DNA from: Rhodocyclales bacterium
GTDB taxonomy: Bacteria; Pseudomonadota; Gammaproteobacteria; Burkholderiales; Rhodocyclaceae
Assembly (NCBI GenBank): GCA_026399435.1
Contig: JAPLQX010000032.1
Span: forward strand, 1 to 64,000
DNA: 64,000 bases
Reading direction: 5' to 3'
Shown here: positions 1 through 9,533 of the stretch, piece by piece
Layout of the letters: each line of letters opens with the position of its first letter
Position numbering within the stretch: the stretch's first letter is position 1
The notes under the pieces: model-generated
Told to the model about the DNA's origin: nothing
What the model saw: the letters and a program-made list of their open reading frames with translations, nothing else
Databases searched by the model: none
Made by a program: the position numbers and the translations under genes

Positions 1-1688
1 AGACCGAAGCGCTCGGCATGCTCGATCACCATCAGGCTCGCGTTCGGCACGTCGACGCCGACTTCGATCACCGTGGTGGCCACCAGCAGATGAATCTCGT
101 TGGCCACGAATGCGCTCATCATGGCGGCCTTTTCGGCGGCCTTGAGGCGACCATGGACCAGGCCGATCTTCAGGTCGGGCAGATCGGCCGCGAGGCGGGC
201 GAAAGTCTCCTCGGCGGTCTTGAGCTGCAGGGTCTCGCTTTCCTCTATAAGTGGACAGACCCAGTAAGCTTGGCGCCCGCCGCGGCAGGCCTCGTGCACG
301 CGCGCCACGACCTGGTCGCGGCGGCCTTCCGATACCAGCTTGGTGGTCACCGGGCTGCGGCCGGGCGGCAGTTCGTCGAGCACCGAGACATCCAGGTCGG
401 CGTAGTAGCTCATGGCCAGGGTGCGCGGGATGGGCGTCGCCGACATCGCCAGTTGATGCGCGTAGAGGCCCTTCTCTTTCAGCGCCAGACGCTGGCGCAC
501 GCCGAAGCGGTGCTGCTCGTCGACTATCGCCAGGCCGAGGCGGGCGAACTCGACCTTGTCTTCGATCAGGGCATGCGTGCCGACGATGATCGGCGTATCG
601 CCAGTGCCGACTTTTGCGATCGCCGCCTCCTTCTCGCGCTTTTTCAGGCTGCCGGTGAGCCATGCGACCTCGAGCCCGAGCGGCGCCAGCCATGCCGCCA
701 GCTTGCGGTAATGCTGCTCGGCGAGGATTTCGGTGGGCGCCATCAGGGCCGCCTGATGGCCGGCTTCGACGGCTTGCAGCATGGCCAGCGCGGCCACCAC
801 CGTCTTGCCGCTGCCGACATCGCCCTGCAGCAGGCGCTGCATCGGATGCGGCTGACCGAGGTCGGCGGCAATCTCCTGCCAGGCGCGCTGTTGCGCCCCG
901 GTCAGGCGGAATGGCAGGGATTTCAGCAAGGCCTTGGTCAGCTTCGCCGTCGGCTTCAGCCGTGGCGCACCGCGTGCACGTCGGGCGGTATAGGCGCGAC
1001 GCAGGCTGAGTTGCTGTGCCAGCAATTCGTCGAACTGCACTCGGCGCCAGGCCGGATGCTCGCGGGCTTCCAGATCGGCCTGGGTCATTTCCGGTGGCGG
1101 CGTATGCAGGCGATGAATCGCGGCGGCGAACTCGGGCAGATGCAACCGCTGACGCAACTCGGGCGGCAGCGTGTCGGCGAGATCGGCACGCGCCAGCGCG
1201 CGCTCGATCAGGCGGCGCAGGGTGGCCTGGCCGAGGCCGGCCGTCGTCGGATAGACCGGGGTCAGGCATTCCGGCAGGGTTTCGCCGGCCGCCACAACAT
1301 GGAAACGCGGATGAATGATCTCGGGGCCGAGATAGCCCTCGTGCAGCTCGCCGAAGATGCGCAGGCGCGCGCCGACCTGCAAGACTTTCTGCTGGCTCGG
1401 ATAAAAGTTCAGAAAGCGCAGCAGCAACGCCCCGCTGCCGTCCCTGACCCGCGCCAGCAACTGGCGGCGCGGCCGGTAGGCGATTTCGCTGTCGATGACG
1501 ACGACTTCGAACTGCGCCGCGACGCCGGGTTGCGCGTCGCGCAGCGCCGTGATGCGCGTCTCGTCTTCGTAGCGCAAGGGCAGATGCAGGACGAAATCGG
1601 CATCGGTGCGCAGACCGAGCCGGGCCAGGCGGGCCGCGAGGGTGTTGGCGCTCGCGGCCTGTTTTTCAGCCAAGGACGAGCACGGCAT
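1..1688 (-). CDS. recG: ATP-dependent DNA helicase RecG (partial, C-terminus outside window)
   Basis: RecG is the superfamily 2 helicase that remodels stalled forks and Holliday junctions. About 560 N-terminal residues are present; the family is about 690, so the last part of the helicase C-lobe lies left of the window. The N-terminal wedge region contains the typical HLPLRYED stretch. Walker A GDVGSGKT falls at about residues 289-296 and the DEQH Walker B box, followed by RFGV, at about 390. Near position 1 the frame still reads [13 protein letters not shown], a conserved RecG segment. I chose ATG at 1688; TTG at 1673 is an alternative. Either start overlaps the 3' end of ridA, so the two genes are probably translationally coupled. 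Confidence 0.95.
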   Translation of the reverse strand, partial: MPCSSLAEKQAASANTLAARLARLGLRTDADFVLHLPLRYEDETRITALRDAQPGVAAQFEVVVIDSEIAYRPRRQLLARVRDGSGALLLRFLNFYPSQQKVLQVGARLRIFGELHEGYLGPEIIHPRFHVVAAGETLPECLTPVYPTTAGLGQATLRRLIERALARADLADTLPPELRQRLHLPEFAAAIHRLHTPPPEMTQADLEAREHPAWRRVQFDELLAQQLSLRRAYTARRARGAPRLKPTAKLTKALLKSLPFRLTGAQQRAWQEIAADLGQPHPMQRLLQGDVGSGKTVVAALAMLQAVEAGHQAALMAPTEILAEQHYRKLAAWLAPLGLEVAWLTGSLKKREKEAAIAKVGTGDTPIIVGTHALIEDKVEFARLGLAIVDEQHRFGVRQRLALKEKGLYAHQLAMSATPIPRTLAMSYYADLDVSVLDELPPGRSPVTTKLVSEGRRDQVVARVHEACRGGRQAYWVCPLIEESETLQLKTAEETFARLAADLPDLKIGLVHGRLKAAEKAAMMSAFVANEIHLLVATTVIEVGVDVPNASLMVIEHAERFG

Positions 1689-2046
1689 CCGCCTCGACCA
1701 GGGCGCCGCGCGGCAATTCCTTGACGCCGACCGCGGCGCGCGCCGGGAAGGGCTCGCTGACGTATTTCGCCATGGTCTCATTCACCTTGGCGAAATTGGA
1801 CAGGTCGGTCAGGTAGATGTTGAACTTCACCGCGTCGTTCAGCGTCGCGCCGGCCGCGGCGGCGACGGCCTTGAGGTTCTCGAAGACGCGCACGATCTGC
1901 GCCTCGATGCCTTCGACCATCTGCATGCTGGCCGGATCGAGGCCGATCTGGCCCGACATGTAGATGGTATTGCCGACCTGCACGGCCTGCGAGTAGGTGC
2001 CGATGGCGGCGGGGGCGGCGGCGGTGGAAATGATCTTGCGGCTCAT
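1666..2046 (-). CDS. ridA: RidA family reactive imine/enamine deaminase
   Basis: The 126-residue product has the full YjgF/YER057c/UK114 (RidA) length. The family hydrolyses reactive 2-aminoacrylate-type enamines released by PLP enzymes. Visible family features are the N-terminal [13 protein letters not shown] segment, the MSGQIGLDP strand, and the C-terminal [13 protein letters not shown], which carries the conserved catalytic Arg and the Glu of the family. The gene ends inside the start of recG and follows the SPOR gene on the same strand, so the run from metY to recG may be one transcript. Confidence 0.93.
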   Translation of the reverse strand: MSRKIISTAAAPAAIGTYSQAVQVGNTIYMSGQIGLDPASMQMVEGIEAQIVRVFENLKAVAAAAGATLNDAVKFNIYLTDLSNFAKVNETMAKYVSEPFPARAAVGVKELPRGALVEADAVLVLG

Positions 2047-2059
2047 GGTTTTGTCCTGT

Positions 2060-2644
2060 TCACTTCTTCGTGGTTATCAGCAGGCCGTCGTCGAGGCCGA
2101 GTTCCTTCAGCTTGGCGCGCGCGGCATCGACTTCCTGCCGCGTTCTGAAAGGGCCGACAGAAACGCGCGCCTCGATCGTGGCGGGGATGCCGTTCGCCAC
2201 CAGTTTAGCGCGCAGATCCTCGGCGTTGGCCATATTGCCGAAGACACCCATCTGCAGCGCGTAACGGCGTTCGACGGCCTGCGTGACAGGACGCGAGGCC
2301 GGAGCACGCTGCGAGGCTGCATGCGGCGGCGCTACGGAAGCCGGCTGGGCTTGCCGCGGCGCACTCGCCGCCGCCGTGCGCTCCGGCACGGCCTTCACTT
2401 CAGGCTTTGCCTCGGCGGCAGGCCCAATCGGCTTCGTCTCCGGCTCGGCGGCGGGCTCTGGAATGGGCGGCAGGGTGAGCTTGGCCGTCACCGGAGGCGG
2501 CGGCGTGTAGATCGCCTCGAACATCGCCAGGCTGCCCAGCAGGCCGACCACCATCAGGGCTGCGATGACGATGCGATTGACCAGGCGGCGCCTGAGGGCC
2601 TCTTCAGGCTTGGGCGCGTGGTCCAGATACGATATTTCGTCCAT
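2060..2644 (-). CDS. SPOR-domain membrane protein
   Basis: The predicted protein has 194 residues with a short cytoplasmic N-terminus, one transmembrane segment (about residues 25-42, [18 protein letters not shown]), a Pro/Ala-rich linker, and a C-terminal SPOR domain (about 125-194, starting YALQMGVFG). SPOR domains bind denuded septal peptidoglycan, so a periplasmic cell-division or envelope role is likely; the exact partner is unknown. The frame stays open to ATG 2680, but ATG 2644 has a GAGGA motif a few bases upstream and fits the topology better. It overlaps the 3' end of the preceding membrane gene by about 40 bp. Confidence 0.8.
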   Translation of the reverse strand: MDEISYLDHAPKPEEALRRRLVNRIVIAALMVVGLLGSLAMFEAIYTPPPPVTAKLTLPPIPEPAAEPETKPIGPAAEAKPEVKAVPERTAAASAPRQAQPASVAPPHAASQRAPASRPVTQAVERRYALQMGVFGNMANAEDLRAKLVANGIPATIEARVSVGPFRTRQEVDAARAKLKELGLDDGLLITTKK

Positions 2645-3176
2645 TGCGATCCTCGCCTTGCTCATGCCGCTCGAATTCATACGGCTGCGTGTTGGCGCAG
2701 CCGGCAGTCGCGCCGCGCCGCTGCAGATGCCGCAGCAGCCGGTAATTCCGCGGGCCGCCCATTGCGCCGGCCGGCATGCCTTGCGGCGCCAGCGCGATCG
2801 CTTCGCCGCAGGCAGGCGCCATGTCGCGCGCCGCCTTCAGCCTCGCAACGTCCTCGGCAACATTCGCCAACACCTCGTTCAGGCGCATGTTTTCGCTGCG
2901 CAGGCGCTGGAGTTCGGCTTCGATCCTGGCCTGCTCCAGCATCCGGGCAAGCTCGGGCGACAGTTGCCCTGGCTGCGGCGTCTGCACCTGCGGTACGAAA
3001 TGGGGTTCCCATGCCGACAACCCGGGTCCGGACGCAGGCTGCATAAGGTCGCGGCGCTTCGCCGCCATCTCGAACAGGCGCATCACCGACAGAACCAGAT
3101 AAACGCCGGTCATCGCTGCCAACAGCAGAACCACGTCGCGCCAGCCGATGCCGGCCAGGAGGGCGAAATTCATCAT
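2604..3176 (-). CDS. uncharacterised membrane protein with coiled coil
   Basis: The predicted protein has 190 residues and I do not recognise a named family. The N-terminus has one hydrophobic helix (WRDVVLLLAAMTGVYLVLSV), followed by a long charged region (about residues 70-120, rich in Leu, Glu and Arg) likely to form a coiled coil, and a Pro/Gly/Ala-rich C-terminal tail. The start is a tandem ATGATG at 3176/3173 that overlaps the metY stop codon. It sits between metY and a SPOR-domain gene and overlaps the latter. Context suggests an envelope protein co-expressed with the SPOR protein, but that is inference. Confidence 0.6.
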   Translation of the reverse strand: MMNFALLAGIGWRDVVLLLAAMTGVYLVLSVMRLFEMAAKRRDLMQPASGPGLSAWEPHFVPQVQTPQPGQLSPELARMLEQARIEAELQRLRSENMRLNEVLANVAEDVARLKAARDMAPACGEAIALAPQGMPAGAMGGPRNYRLLRHLQRRGATAGCANTQPYEFERHEQGEDRNGRNIVSGPRAQA

Positions 3177-4468
3177 GCGGCGCGCTCCAAAGCCTGATCG
3201 ATGTCCCACAGGATGTCGTCCAGGGTTTCCAGCCCGACCGACAGGCGCACCATGTCGGGCGTCACGCCGGAGGCTTGCTGGTCGGCCGCGGAGAGCTGCC
3301 GATGGGTGGTCGATGCCGGATGGATGACCAGGGTTTTTGCATCGCCGATGTTGGCCAGATGGGAACAGAACTGCAGGGCATCGATGAAACGTTCGCCGGA
3401 CTCCTGGCCCCCCTTGACGCCAAAGCACAGAAGCGCGCCGGCACCCGGATGCCGCTGGCTGCCGAGGTAACGCTGCGCCAGCGCGTAGCCGGGGCTATCC
3501 GGCAAACCCGGGTAATTGACCCAGGCCACGCGCGGATGGCCCTGGAGATGCTGCGCCACGGCGAGCGCGTTTTCGCAATGCCGCTGCATGCGCAAGGGCA
3601 GGGTCTCGATGCCCTGCATCAGCTGCCAGGCCGAAAACGGCGACAGCGCGGGGCCGAAGGTGCGCAGGGTCTCCATGCGCGCCTTCATAGTGAAGCCGAA
3701 ATCGCCGAAGGTCTCGTAGAACTTGACGCCGTGATAGCCGGCCGAAGGCTCGGTCATGCCGGGGAACCTGCCGTTGCCCCAGTCGAACTTTCCTGATTCG
3801 ATCACCACGCCGCCCAGCGTGGTGCCGTGACCACCGAGAAACTTGGTCGCCGAGTGCACGATGATGTCGGCGCCATACCGGAACGGCTGGCACAGCCAGG
3901 GCGACGGGACGGTGTTGTCTATGACCAGCGGCACGCCATGGGCATGGGCGATCGCTGCGACGGCCGCGACGTCGAGCACGTTGAGGCGCGGATTGGCCAC
4001 CGTCTCGGCAAACACGCACTTGGTGTTTTCCGACAACGCCGCATGGAAATTTTCGGGATCGTCGGAATCGACGAACACGGTCTCGATGCCGAGCTTGCGC
4101 AGGCTGACATCGAGCTGCGAAAAACTGCCACCGTACAGGGAGCGCGCCGCCACGATGCGATCGCCGGCCTCGCACAGGGTCAGCAGCGCCACGATCTGCG
4201 CCGCCAGCCCGGTCGCTGCGGCCACCGCGGCGCGCCCGCCTTCCAGGGCCGCCATGCGCTCCTCGAAGGCGGCGACCGTGGGATTGCCGATGCGCGAATA
4301 GACGTTGCCGAAGGTTTGCAGGTTGAACAGGCTGGCCGCGTGTTCCGCCGAATCGAAGACGAAGGAGGTGGTCTGATGGATCGGCAGGGCACGGGCGCCG
4401 GTCGCTGCATCGGGCTGGGCACCGGCATGCAGGCAGAGGGTTTCGATACCGTAGTGGCGATCCGTCAT
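3173..4468 (-). CDS. metY: O-acetylhomoserine/O-succinylhomoserine sulfhydrylase
   Basis: This 431-residue Cys/Met-metabolism PLP enzyme (fold type I) makes homocysteine from an activated homoserine and sulfide. The N-terminus ETLCLHAGAQPD and the YSRIGNPT segment are typical. The PLP-binding lysine is K209 in SATKFLGGHGT. The length is closer to the MetY/O-acetylhomoserine sulfhydrylase group than to cystathionine gamma-synthase (about 385), but succinyl versus acetyl preference cannot be read from sequence. Its stop codon overlaps the tandem start of the next minus-strand gene. Confidence 0.9.
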   Translation of the reverse strand: MTDRHYGIETLCLHAGAQPDAATGARALPIHQTTSFVFDSAEHAASLFNLQTFGNVYSRIGNPTVAAFEERMAALEGGRAAVAAATGLAAQIVALLTLCEAGDRIVAARSLYGGSFSQLDVSLRKLGIETVFVDSDDPENFHAALSENTKCVFAETVANPRLNVLDVAAVAAIAHAHGVPLVIDNTVPSPWLCQPFRYGADIIVHSATKFLGGHGTTLGGVVIESGKFDWGNGRFPGMTEPSAGYHGVKFYETFGDFGFTMKARMETLRTFGPALSPFSAWQLMQGIETLPLRMQRHCENALAVAQHLQGHPRVAWVNYPGLPDSPGYALAQRYLGSQRHPGAGALLCFGVKGGQESGERFIDALQFCSHLANIGDAKTLVIHPASTTHRQLSAADQQASGVTPDMVRLSVGLETLDDILWDIDQALERAA

Positions 4469-4550
4469 GAAATAGCGATCGGGCTGGATTCCGCCGATAA
4501 TAGCGGCCCCGTCATCCGCCCTAAGACGCGATCAGCCCCGCCTTTGACCC

Positions 4551-5303
4551 ATGTTTCTGCTGAAGAAGCTCATCACCGCCCTGATCCTGCCGCCCAGTGG
4601 CCCCGTGCTGCTGGCGCTGTTCGGGCTCTGGCTGGCAAGCTCGAAGAGTCGGCGCTGGCGGCACGCCGGTTTCACGCTCACTACCTTGTCCCTGCTCAGC
4701 CTGGTCGTTCTTTCGCTGCCCGTTGTTGGCACGGCATTGATCACGCCGCTGGAACCGCACCCGCCGATCACGCCTGCACAGCTGCAGCAGGTGCAGGCCA
4801 TCGTAATTCTCGGTGGCGGCTCTTACTACGCTGCGCCGGAATACGGCGGCGATACCGTCAACAAATCGACACTGGAACGCTTGCGCTACGGCGCACGTCT
4901 GGCGCGCGAATCCCGCCTGCCGCTGCTGGTGACCGGCGGCGCCCCTTTTGGCGGCCGACCCGAGGCCGAGTCGATGCGCCAAGCACTGGAGAGCGACTTC
5001 GGCGTGAAGGTGCGCTGGGTCGAAGGCGCCTCACGCGACACCGCGGAGAACGCCAGCCTGTCGGCACCGATGCTGAAGGCGGCCGGCATCACCCGGATTG
5101 CCCTGGTCAGCAATGACTGGCATCTGCCGCGGGCGATTCCGCTGTTCGAGCGCGAGGGTCTGACGGTCATCGCCGCGCCGACCGGGTTCAGCACCGGATC
5201 GCCATCGACGGTCGAAGGCTTGCTCCCGGGCGAAGGTCAGCTCAGGAGCCGCCTGGCGCTCCACGAGTACCTCGGCCACCTCTACAATCGGATCAAGGAA
5301 TAG
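4551..5303 (+). CDS. elyC: ElyC/SanA/YdcF family (DUF218) envelope protein
   Basis: The 250-residue protein has two N-terminal hydrophobic segments (about residues 1-30 and 40-65) followed by a DUF218 domain. Family signatures are VILGGGSYYAAPEY (about 84-97), LLVTGGAPFGG, DTAENA and LVSNDWHLPRA. E. coli ElyC, with the same topology, acts in peptidoglycan assembly and lipid-carrier metabolism. It is followed 2 bp later by mogA on the same strand, a linkage with no obvious functional logic. The gene is divergent from metY, with an 82-bp intergenic gap. Confidence 0.85.
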   Translation: MFLLKKLITALILPPSGPVLLALFGLWLASSKSRRWRHAGFTLTTLSLLSLVVLSLPVVGTALITPLEPHPPITPAQLQQVQAIVILGGGSYYAAPEYGGDTVNKSTLERLRYGARLARESRLPLLVTGGAPFGGRPEAESMRQALESDFGVKVRWVEGASRDTAENASLSAPMLKAAGITRIALVSNDWHLPRAIPLFEREGLTVIAAPTGFSTGSPSTVEGLLPGEGQLRSRLALHEYLGHLYNRIKE

Positions 5304-5305
5304 CC

Positions 5306-5896
5306 ATGAACGACGAGCTCCTGATCGGCCTCGTATCCATCTCCGACCGCGCTTCCAGCGGCGTCTATGAAGACAAGGGGATCCCCGCGTTGCGCGACTG
5401 GTTCGGCCAGACGCTCAGTTCGCCCTGGCGCATGGAAACGCGCCTGATCCCGGACGAGCAGGCGACCATCGAGCAGGCCCTGATCGAACTGTGCGATACG
5501 GTGGGCTGCCATCTGGTGCTGACCACCGGCGGCACCGGCCCGGCCCCGCGCGACGTGACACCGGAAGCCACGCTGGCAGTGGCGCACAAAGTGATGCCCG
5601 GCTTCGGCGAACAGATGCGGCAGATTTCGCTGGCCTTCGTGCCGACGGCCATCCTGTCGCGCCAGATCGGCGTGATCAGGGGCAAATCGCTGATCCTCAA
5701 TCTGCCGGGGCAGCCGAAGTCGATCAAGGAAACGCTCGAAGGCGTCAAGGATGCCGAAGGCAAACAGTTGGTGCCCGGCATTTTCGCCGCGGTGCCCTAC
5801 TGCCTCGATCTGATCGGCGGGCCGTATGTCGAGACCCACGAAGCGGTGGTCAAGGCCTTCCGGCCGAAGTCGGCGATCCGGCCGCCGAAAAGCTGA
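5306..5896 (+). CDS. mogA: molybdopterin adenylyltransferase
   Basis: The 196-residue protein matches E. coli MogA in length. It adenylylates molybdopterin before molybdate insertion by MoeA. Conserved MogA/MoaB-fold elements are SISDRASSGVYEDKG near the N-terminus, the nucleotide loop LTTGGTGPAPRDVTPEA at about residues 72-88, and ILNLPGQPKS near 131. No other Moco gene is in the window. It starts 2 bp after the elyC-like stop codon. Confidence 0.93.
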   Translation: MNDELLIGLVSISDRASSGVYEDKGIPALRDWFGQTLSSPWRMETRLIPDEQATIEQALIELCDTVGCHLVLTTGGTGPAPRDVTPEATLAVAHKVMPGFGEQMRQISLAFVPTAILSRQIGVIRGKSLILNLPGQPKSIKETLEGVKDAEGKQLVPGIFAAVPYCLDLIGGPYVETHEAVVKAFRPKSAIRPPKS

Positions 5897-5905
5897 AGCG
5901 GATGA

Positions 5906-7396
5906 TCAGCTGAACGACTGCACGAAGAAGTTCGCCACGACGAAATCGGGACCCGTCATCAGCGTCTCGCGCGGATGCAGGCGCGCTTTCTTGTCGTCGA
6001 GGTCAAACACCAGCGCCATCTTGTCTTCGAGTGCATTGGCCGACAAGGCCATGCGAGCGTATTCGCCGACTTCAAGGGTGTCCAGCAGCAAAGCTTCGGT
6101 CTGCAGGCCGCCGGCATCGGCGAATACGGCGCGCGGCGTCTTCGAGATGGTTTCGATCCCCACCGAACCCTGACTCTGTCCGGTGCGCAAGTAGCGGCGC
6201 ACGATGCCCAGCAGCCAGTTCTCGCCGCCCTCCGGCTGCATGCCGACCAGGACGCCGATGCGAATCCAGTCGGTGCGCGACACGGGCACTTGCGCACCGA
6301 AGCCGCCCAGGCTGACATCATCGACCACCCAGGCTTCGAGACCTTCCTCGTCGCTGCTGCGCCCGGAAAGTCGCTGATGCACTTCGGCCAGCCCGTTCAC
6401 CGCTTTCATTCCCGAGTTGATCCGGCGCCGGACGTTGCTGCGCATCGGCGGCTTGGGCGCCCAGCACAGTGCCAGGTGTTCCAGCACCGGAATCACCGTG
6501 TCGACTTCATATTGCGCCCCGAGATTGATGCCCGGCGGCACGCGGAGTTCGCTGCGAATCTGTTCGATGGTCTTTCCCACCGCCTCCATCGCGCGCGTGC
6601 CGTTGAAGAAGCGCAAGGTCGGCGTGATCTCGGGCAATTTGGCGAGCCGGGTCGGCGGCAGGGGCTTGGCGGCATCCACCCAATACACGTTCTCGCGCAG
6701 GAGTTCCCGAATCAGCGAAAAGTAAGGCAGAAAGTAGGCGATGAAGCGTTCGGCAATTTCGATTTGCAGCGGCTGCAGATTGTCCAGCGACGAGGCATGG
6801 AAGACCAGCACCTTGAGGTATTCCGCCTCGATCGTGCTCTCGGGACTGCCGGGATAGAGCGACAAGGGTTTCTGTGCGGCTTTCGCATCGACGGCAGCGA
6901 GATAAATGCCGCCCAGCGTCTGCCAGAATTCGGGATCGACCGGGCCGTAGCGGAAGCGCTTCCACTTGAACTGGGCCGCCAGTGCGTTGATCAGCCTGCC
7001 GTACAGCAGGGGCAGTTGGGGCCGGATCGCATCGTTCTCCTTCTCTGCGGCGCGATAGCGGGCGAGGCAGTCGAGATAGGCGCTGATGAGCTGATGCCAA
7101 TAGCCGTGACCGAGTTGCCACTGCCTCGATTCCACCACTCGGCTGCCGCTGCCCATGGCGGGATAATCGCGCCCGAGACGCCGCGCCTGGGCCACGGTGG
7201 CCTCGTCGAGCTTGAGTATCAGTTCAACGCGCTGCGCCAGCTTGAAACTCTCGTCGGCAGCGAGCGAATCGAGCCATGCGCTGGCATCCTCCACGGCAGC
7301 TTGCGGCTCGCGGCTGGCGATCTCGGCAAGGATGCGCTTGGCTTCGCGCGAGTCGGCCAGCGGGTGAATGGTCTTGTTGGAGAAGAATCCGAGCAT
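5906..7396 (-). CDS. uncharacterised protein, possible degenerate PilZ-like segment
   Basis: The predicted protein has about 496 residues, soluble and mostly helical in its first 300. I do not recognise a family. The C-terminal third has SNVRRRINSG followed about 40 residues later by VDDVSLGGFGAQV. This spacing resembles the RxxxR...(D/N)xSxxG pattern of c-di-GMP-binding PilZ domains, so a PilZ-like domain is possible but unproven. The frame stays open to a GTG at 7444, but MLGFFSNK at 7396 is a more natural start. It is convergent with mogA and divergent from thyA. A GGDEF/EVL protein elsewhere in the window shows that c-di-GMP signalling exists in this organism. Confidence 0.6.
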   Translation of the reverse strand: MLGFFSNKTIHPLADSREAKRILAEIASREPQAAVEDASAWLDSLAADESFKLAQRVELILKLDEATVAQARRLGRDYPAMGSGSRVVESRQWQLGHGYWHQLISAYLDCLARYRAAEKENDAIRPQLPLLYGRLINALAAQFKWKRFRYGPVDPEFWQTLGGIYLAAVDAKAAQKPLSLYPGSPESTIEAEYLKVLVFHASSLDNLQPLQIEIAERFIAYFLPYFSLIRELLRENVYWVDAAKPLPPTRLAKLPEITPTLRFFNGTRAMEAVGKTIEQIRSELRVPPGINLGAQYEVDTVIPVLEHLALCWAPKPPMRSNVRRRINSGMKAVNGLAEVHQRLSGRSSDEEGLEAWVVDDVSLGGFGAQVPVSRTDWIRIGVLVGMQPEGGENWLLGIVRRYLRTGQSQGSVGIETISKTPRAVFADAGGLQTEALLLDTLEVGEYARMALSANALEDKMALVFDLDDKKARLHPRETLMTGPDFVVANFFVQSFS

Positions 7397-7608
7397 GTGG
7401 GATCTGTCGTGGGTCAGTGCTTTGGTACTAGCATAACCGGTCACGCCAACGCTGTCATTGCTGCACCAACCGCCGCGCCAGAAGGGTCAAGCCCCGGGCG
7501 CGGGACTGAACGCAGTCGCGTTCCGGCTGCAGTGCGATGCGGGGGAGCGCCATGGCCGATTTCATAACCAGTAAAATGGGCGCTCAATTATAAGTGCCGC
7601 CGCCAACC

Positions 7609-8415
7609 ATGCGCCCCTACCTCGACCTGATGCGCCACGTACTCGACCACGGCCACGAGAAAGCCGACCGTACCGGCACGGGTACCCGCTCGGTGTTCGG
7701 CTGGCAGATGCGCTTCGATCTGGCCGAAGGTTTTCCGCTGCTCACGACCAAGAAGCTGCACCTGCGCTCGATCATCCACGAGTTGCTGTGGTTCCTGCAG
7801 GGCGACACCAACATCCGTTATCTCAAGGAAAACGGCGTCTCGATCTGGGACGACTGGGCGGACGCCAACGGCGACCTCGGCCCGGTGTACGGCCACCAGT
7901 GGCGGCACTGGCCGGCCGGCTCAGTTGACAACCCCAGCCGCGAGATCGACCAGATCACGCAGCTGATCGAGGGCCTGAAGAAGAATCCGGATTCGCGCCG
8001 GCACATCGTTTCGGCCTGGAACCCGGCCGACATCCCGCAGATGAAGCTGCCGCCCTGCCATGCCCTGTTCCAGTTCTATGTCGCCAACGGCAAGCTGTCG
8101 TGCCAGCTCTACCAGCGCAGCGCCGATATCTTCCTCGGCGTGCCTTTCAACGTCGCCTCCTACGCGTTGTTCACGCTGATGGTGGCGCAAGTCTGCGAGC
8201 TTGCGCCGGGCGACTTCGTGTGGACCGGAGGCGACTGCCACCTCTATTCCAACCACCTGGAACAAACCCGCCTGCAGCTCTCCCGCGAACCGCGCCAGCG
8301 CCCGACCATGGTTGTGAACCCCGCAGTGAAGGACATCTTCGGCTTCCGCTACGAGGATTTCACGCTGCAAGGCTACGACCCGCATCCGCACATTGCGGCG
8401 CCGGTGGCCGTGTGA
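7609..8415 (+). CDS. thyA: thymidylate synthase
   Basis: The 268-residue enzyme converts dUMP to dTMP using methylene-THF. Visible hallmarks are [18 protein letters not shown] near residue 21, the active-site Cys in [12 protein letters not shown], the [17 protein letters not shown] segment, and the C-terminal [13 protein letters not shown] 7609 matches the canonical N-terminus MRPYLDLM; an in-frame GTG at 7594 is an unlikely alternative. Its stop codon overlaps the GTG start of glk. In many genomes folA follows thyA; here the DHFR gene is 14.6 kb away. Confidence 0.96.
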   Translation: MRPYLDLMRHVLDHGHEKADRTGTGTRSVFGWQMRFDLAEGFPLLTTKKLHLRSIIHELLWFLQGDTNIRYLKENGVSIWDDWADANGDLGPVYGHQWRHWPAGSVDNPSREIDQITQLIEGLKKNPDSRRHIVSAWNPADIPQMKLPPCHALFQFYVANGKLSCQLYQRSADIFLGVPFNVASYALFTLMVAQVCELAPGDFVWTGGDCHLYSNHLEQTRLQLSREPRQRPTMVVNPAVKDIFGFRYEDFTLQGYDPHPHIAAPVAV

Positions 8416-9452
8416 ACGTCCCGCCGCCGGGCCGCCCCAAGGCGGGACCGGTCAAACCCGGAGGAGGCAAAGCCGACGAACCATCGTCACCCCCGTTCCT
8501 GGAAAGGGGGTCGGGGGGAAAGCTTTTTCTTGTCGGGGATATTGGCGGCACCAAGACGCTGCTGGGTCTGGCGCGGGATGGAAAGCTCGTTCTCGATCGC
8601 CGTTACGCCAACGCCGACTTTCAGGATTTCGCCGGTCTACTGGCTGCCTTTATTGCCGACACGCAGACCGAGCCGGCGCTGATCACCGGCGGCTGCCTCG
8701 CGGTGGCGGGCCCGATCGCCGACGATGGCCGCTCTGCGCACCTGACCAACCTGCCCTGGAGCATCGACAGCGATGCCCTCGCGCGCTGCTTCGGCCTGCC
8801 CGCCTTGCGTCTGACGAACGACTTCGCCGCCGCCGCGCTGGGCGCCGTCGCGGCATCTCCCGCACAACTGGTCACCCTGCAGCAAGGCGAACCGCTGACG
8901 GCCGCGCCGCGCCTGGTCATCGGCGCCGGCACCGGACTCGGCATGGCCATCGTCCTGCCGCAGGGCGAACAATGGCGGGTCCTTGCCGGCGAAGGCGGCC
9001 ATGTTGCCTTCGCCCCGGCCGATGAGCAGCAGATGGCCTTGTGGGCTTTCCTCCGCGCACGACATGGCCGCGTCACCTGGGAGCGCGTGGTGTCGGGGCC
9101 GGGGCTCAGCGCCATCCACGAATTCATCGACGGAGCCCGCTTGTCTCCGGAGCAGATTGCCGCCCAGGCGCAGGACGACCCGAATGGCGCGGCGCGGCGC
9201 GCGCTGGATATGTTCCTGGCTGCATATGGTGCCTTCGCCGGCGACATGGCCCTGGCCTGCCTGCCCCGCGGCGGAGTCTTCCTCGCCGGTGGCATCGCCG
9301 CCAAGCTGCTGCCGCTGCTGCCGCAAAGCGGCTTTCTTGCGGCCTTCAATGCCAAGGCGGAACACGCCGCCATCGCTGCACGGATGCCGATCCACGTTGT
9401 CACCAATCCACTGCTCGGACTTCACGGCGCACTGCTTTTCGCACGCGAATAA
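8412..9452 (+). CDS. glk: glucokinase with repeat-derived N-terminal extension
   Basis: This bacterial-type (ROK-unrelated, E. coli Glk-like) glucokinase feeds glucose into the sugar-phosphate pool next to the glycogen genes. The core starts at [12 protein letters not shown] and includes [22 protein letters not shown] and AGEGGHVAF. The ORF is 346 residues against about 320 for the family. The only conventional start before the core is GTG 8412, which overlaps thyA TGA. The first ~37 residues are therefore a Pro/Gly-rich extension encoded by a palindromic repeat (8487-8530) and neighbouring GC-rich sequence. No ATG, GTG or TTG lies between 8412 and the core, so translation must read the repeat unless a rare CTG is used. 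Confidence 0.9.
   Translation: MNVPPPGRPKAGPVKPGGGKADEPSSPPFLERGSGGKLFLVGDIGGTKTLLGLARDGKLVLDRRYANADFQDFAGLLAAFIADTQTEPALITGGCLAVAGPIADDGRSAHLTNLPWSIDSDALARCFGLPALRLTNDFAAAALGAVAASPAQLVTLQQGEPLTAAPRLVIGAGTGLGMAIVLPQGEQWRVLAGEGGHVAFAPADEQQMALWAFLRARHGRVTWERVVSGPGLSAIHEFIDGARLSPEQIAAQAQDDPNGAARRALDMFLAAYGAFAGDMALACLPRGGVFLAGGIAAKLLPLLPQSGFLAAFNAKAEHAAIAARMPIHVVTNPLLGLHGALLFARE
8487..8530 (+). repeat. palindromic repeat family B copy in glk 5' region
   Basis: The copy contains CCCCCGTTCCTGGAAAGGGG followed by GTCGGGGGGA. Aligned by eye with 62914-62953 inside uvrD, 36 of 41 positions are identical. It is translated in frame as part of the glk N-terminal extension (residues [11 protein letters not shown]). 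Confidence 0.8.
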
Positions 9453-9533
9453 ACCTTGATGTTTGTCAATATCCTGTCATGCAGTGAGCGCAGCATGGTA
9501 ATTGGATATATTCATAATCAGGAGGAGGCATAT

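Noticed and set aside
18-1724. Plus-strand open frame over recG
   Set aside because: The minus strand encodes RecG with all helicase motifs; the plus frame is a shadow.
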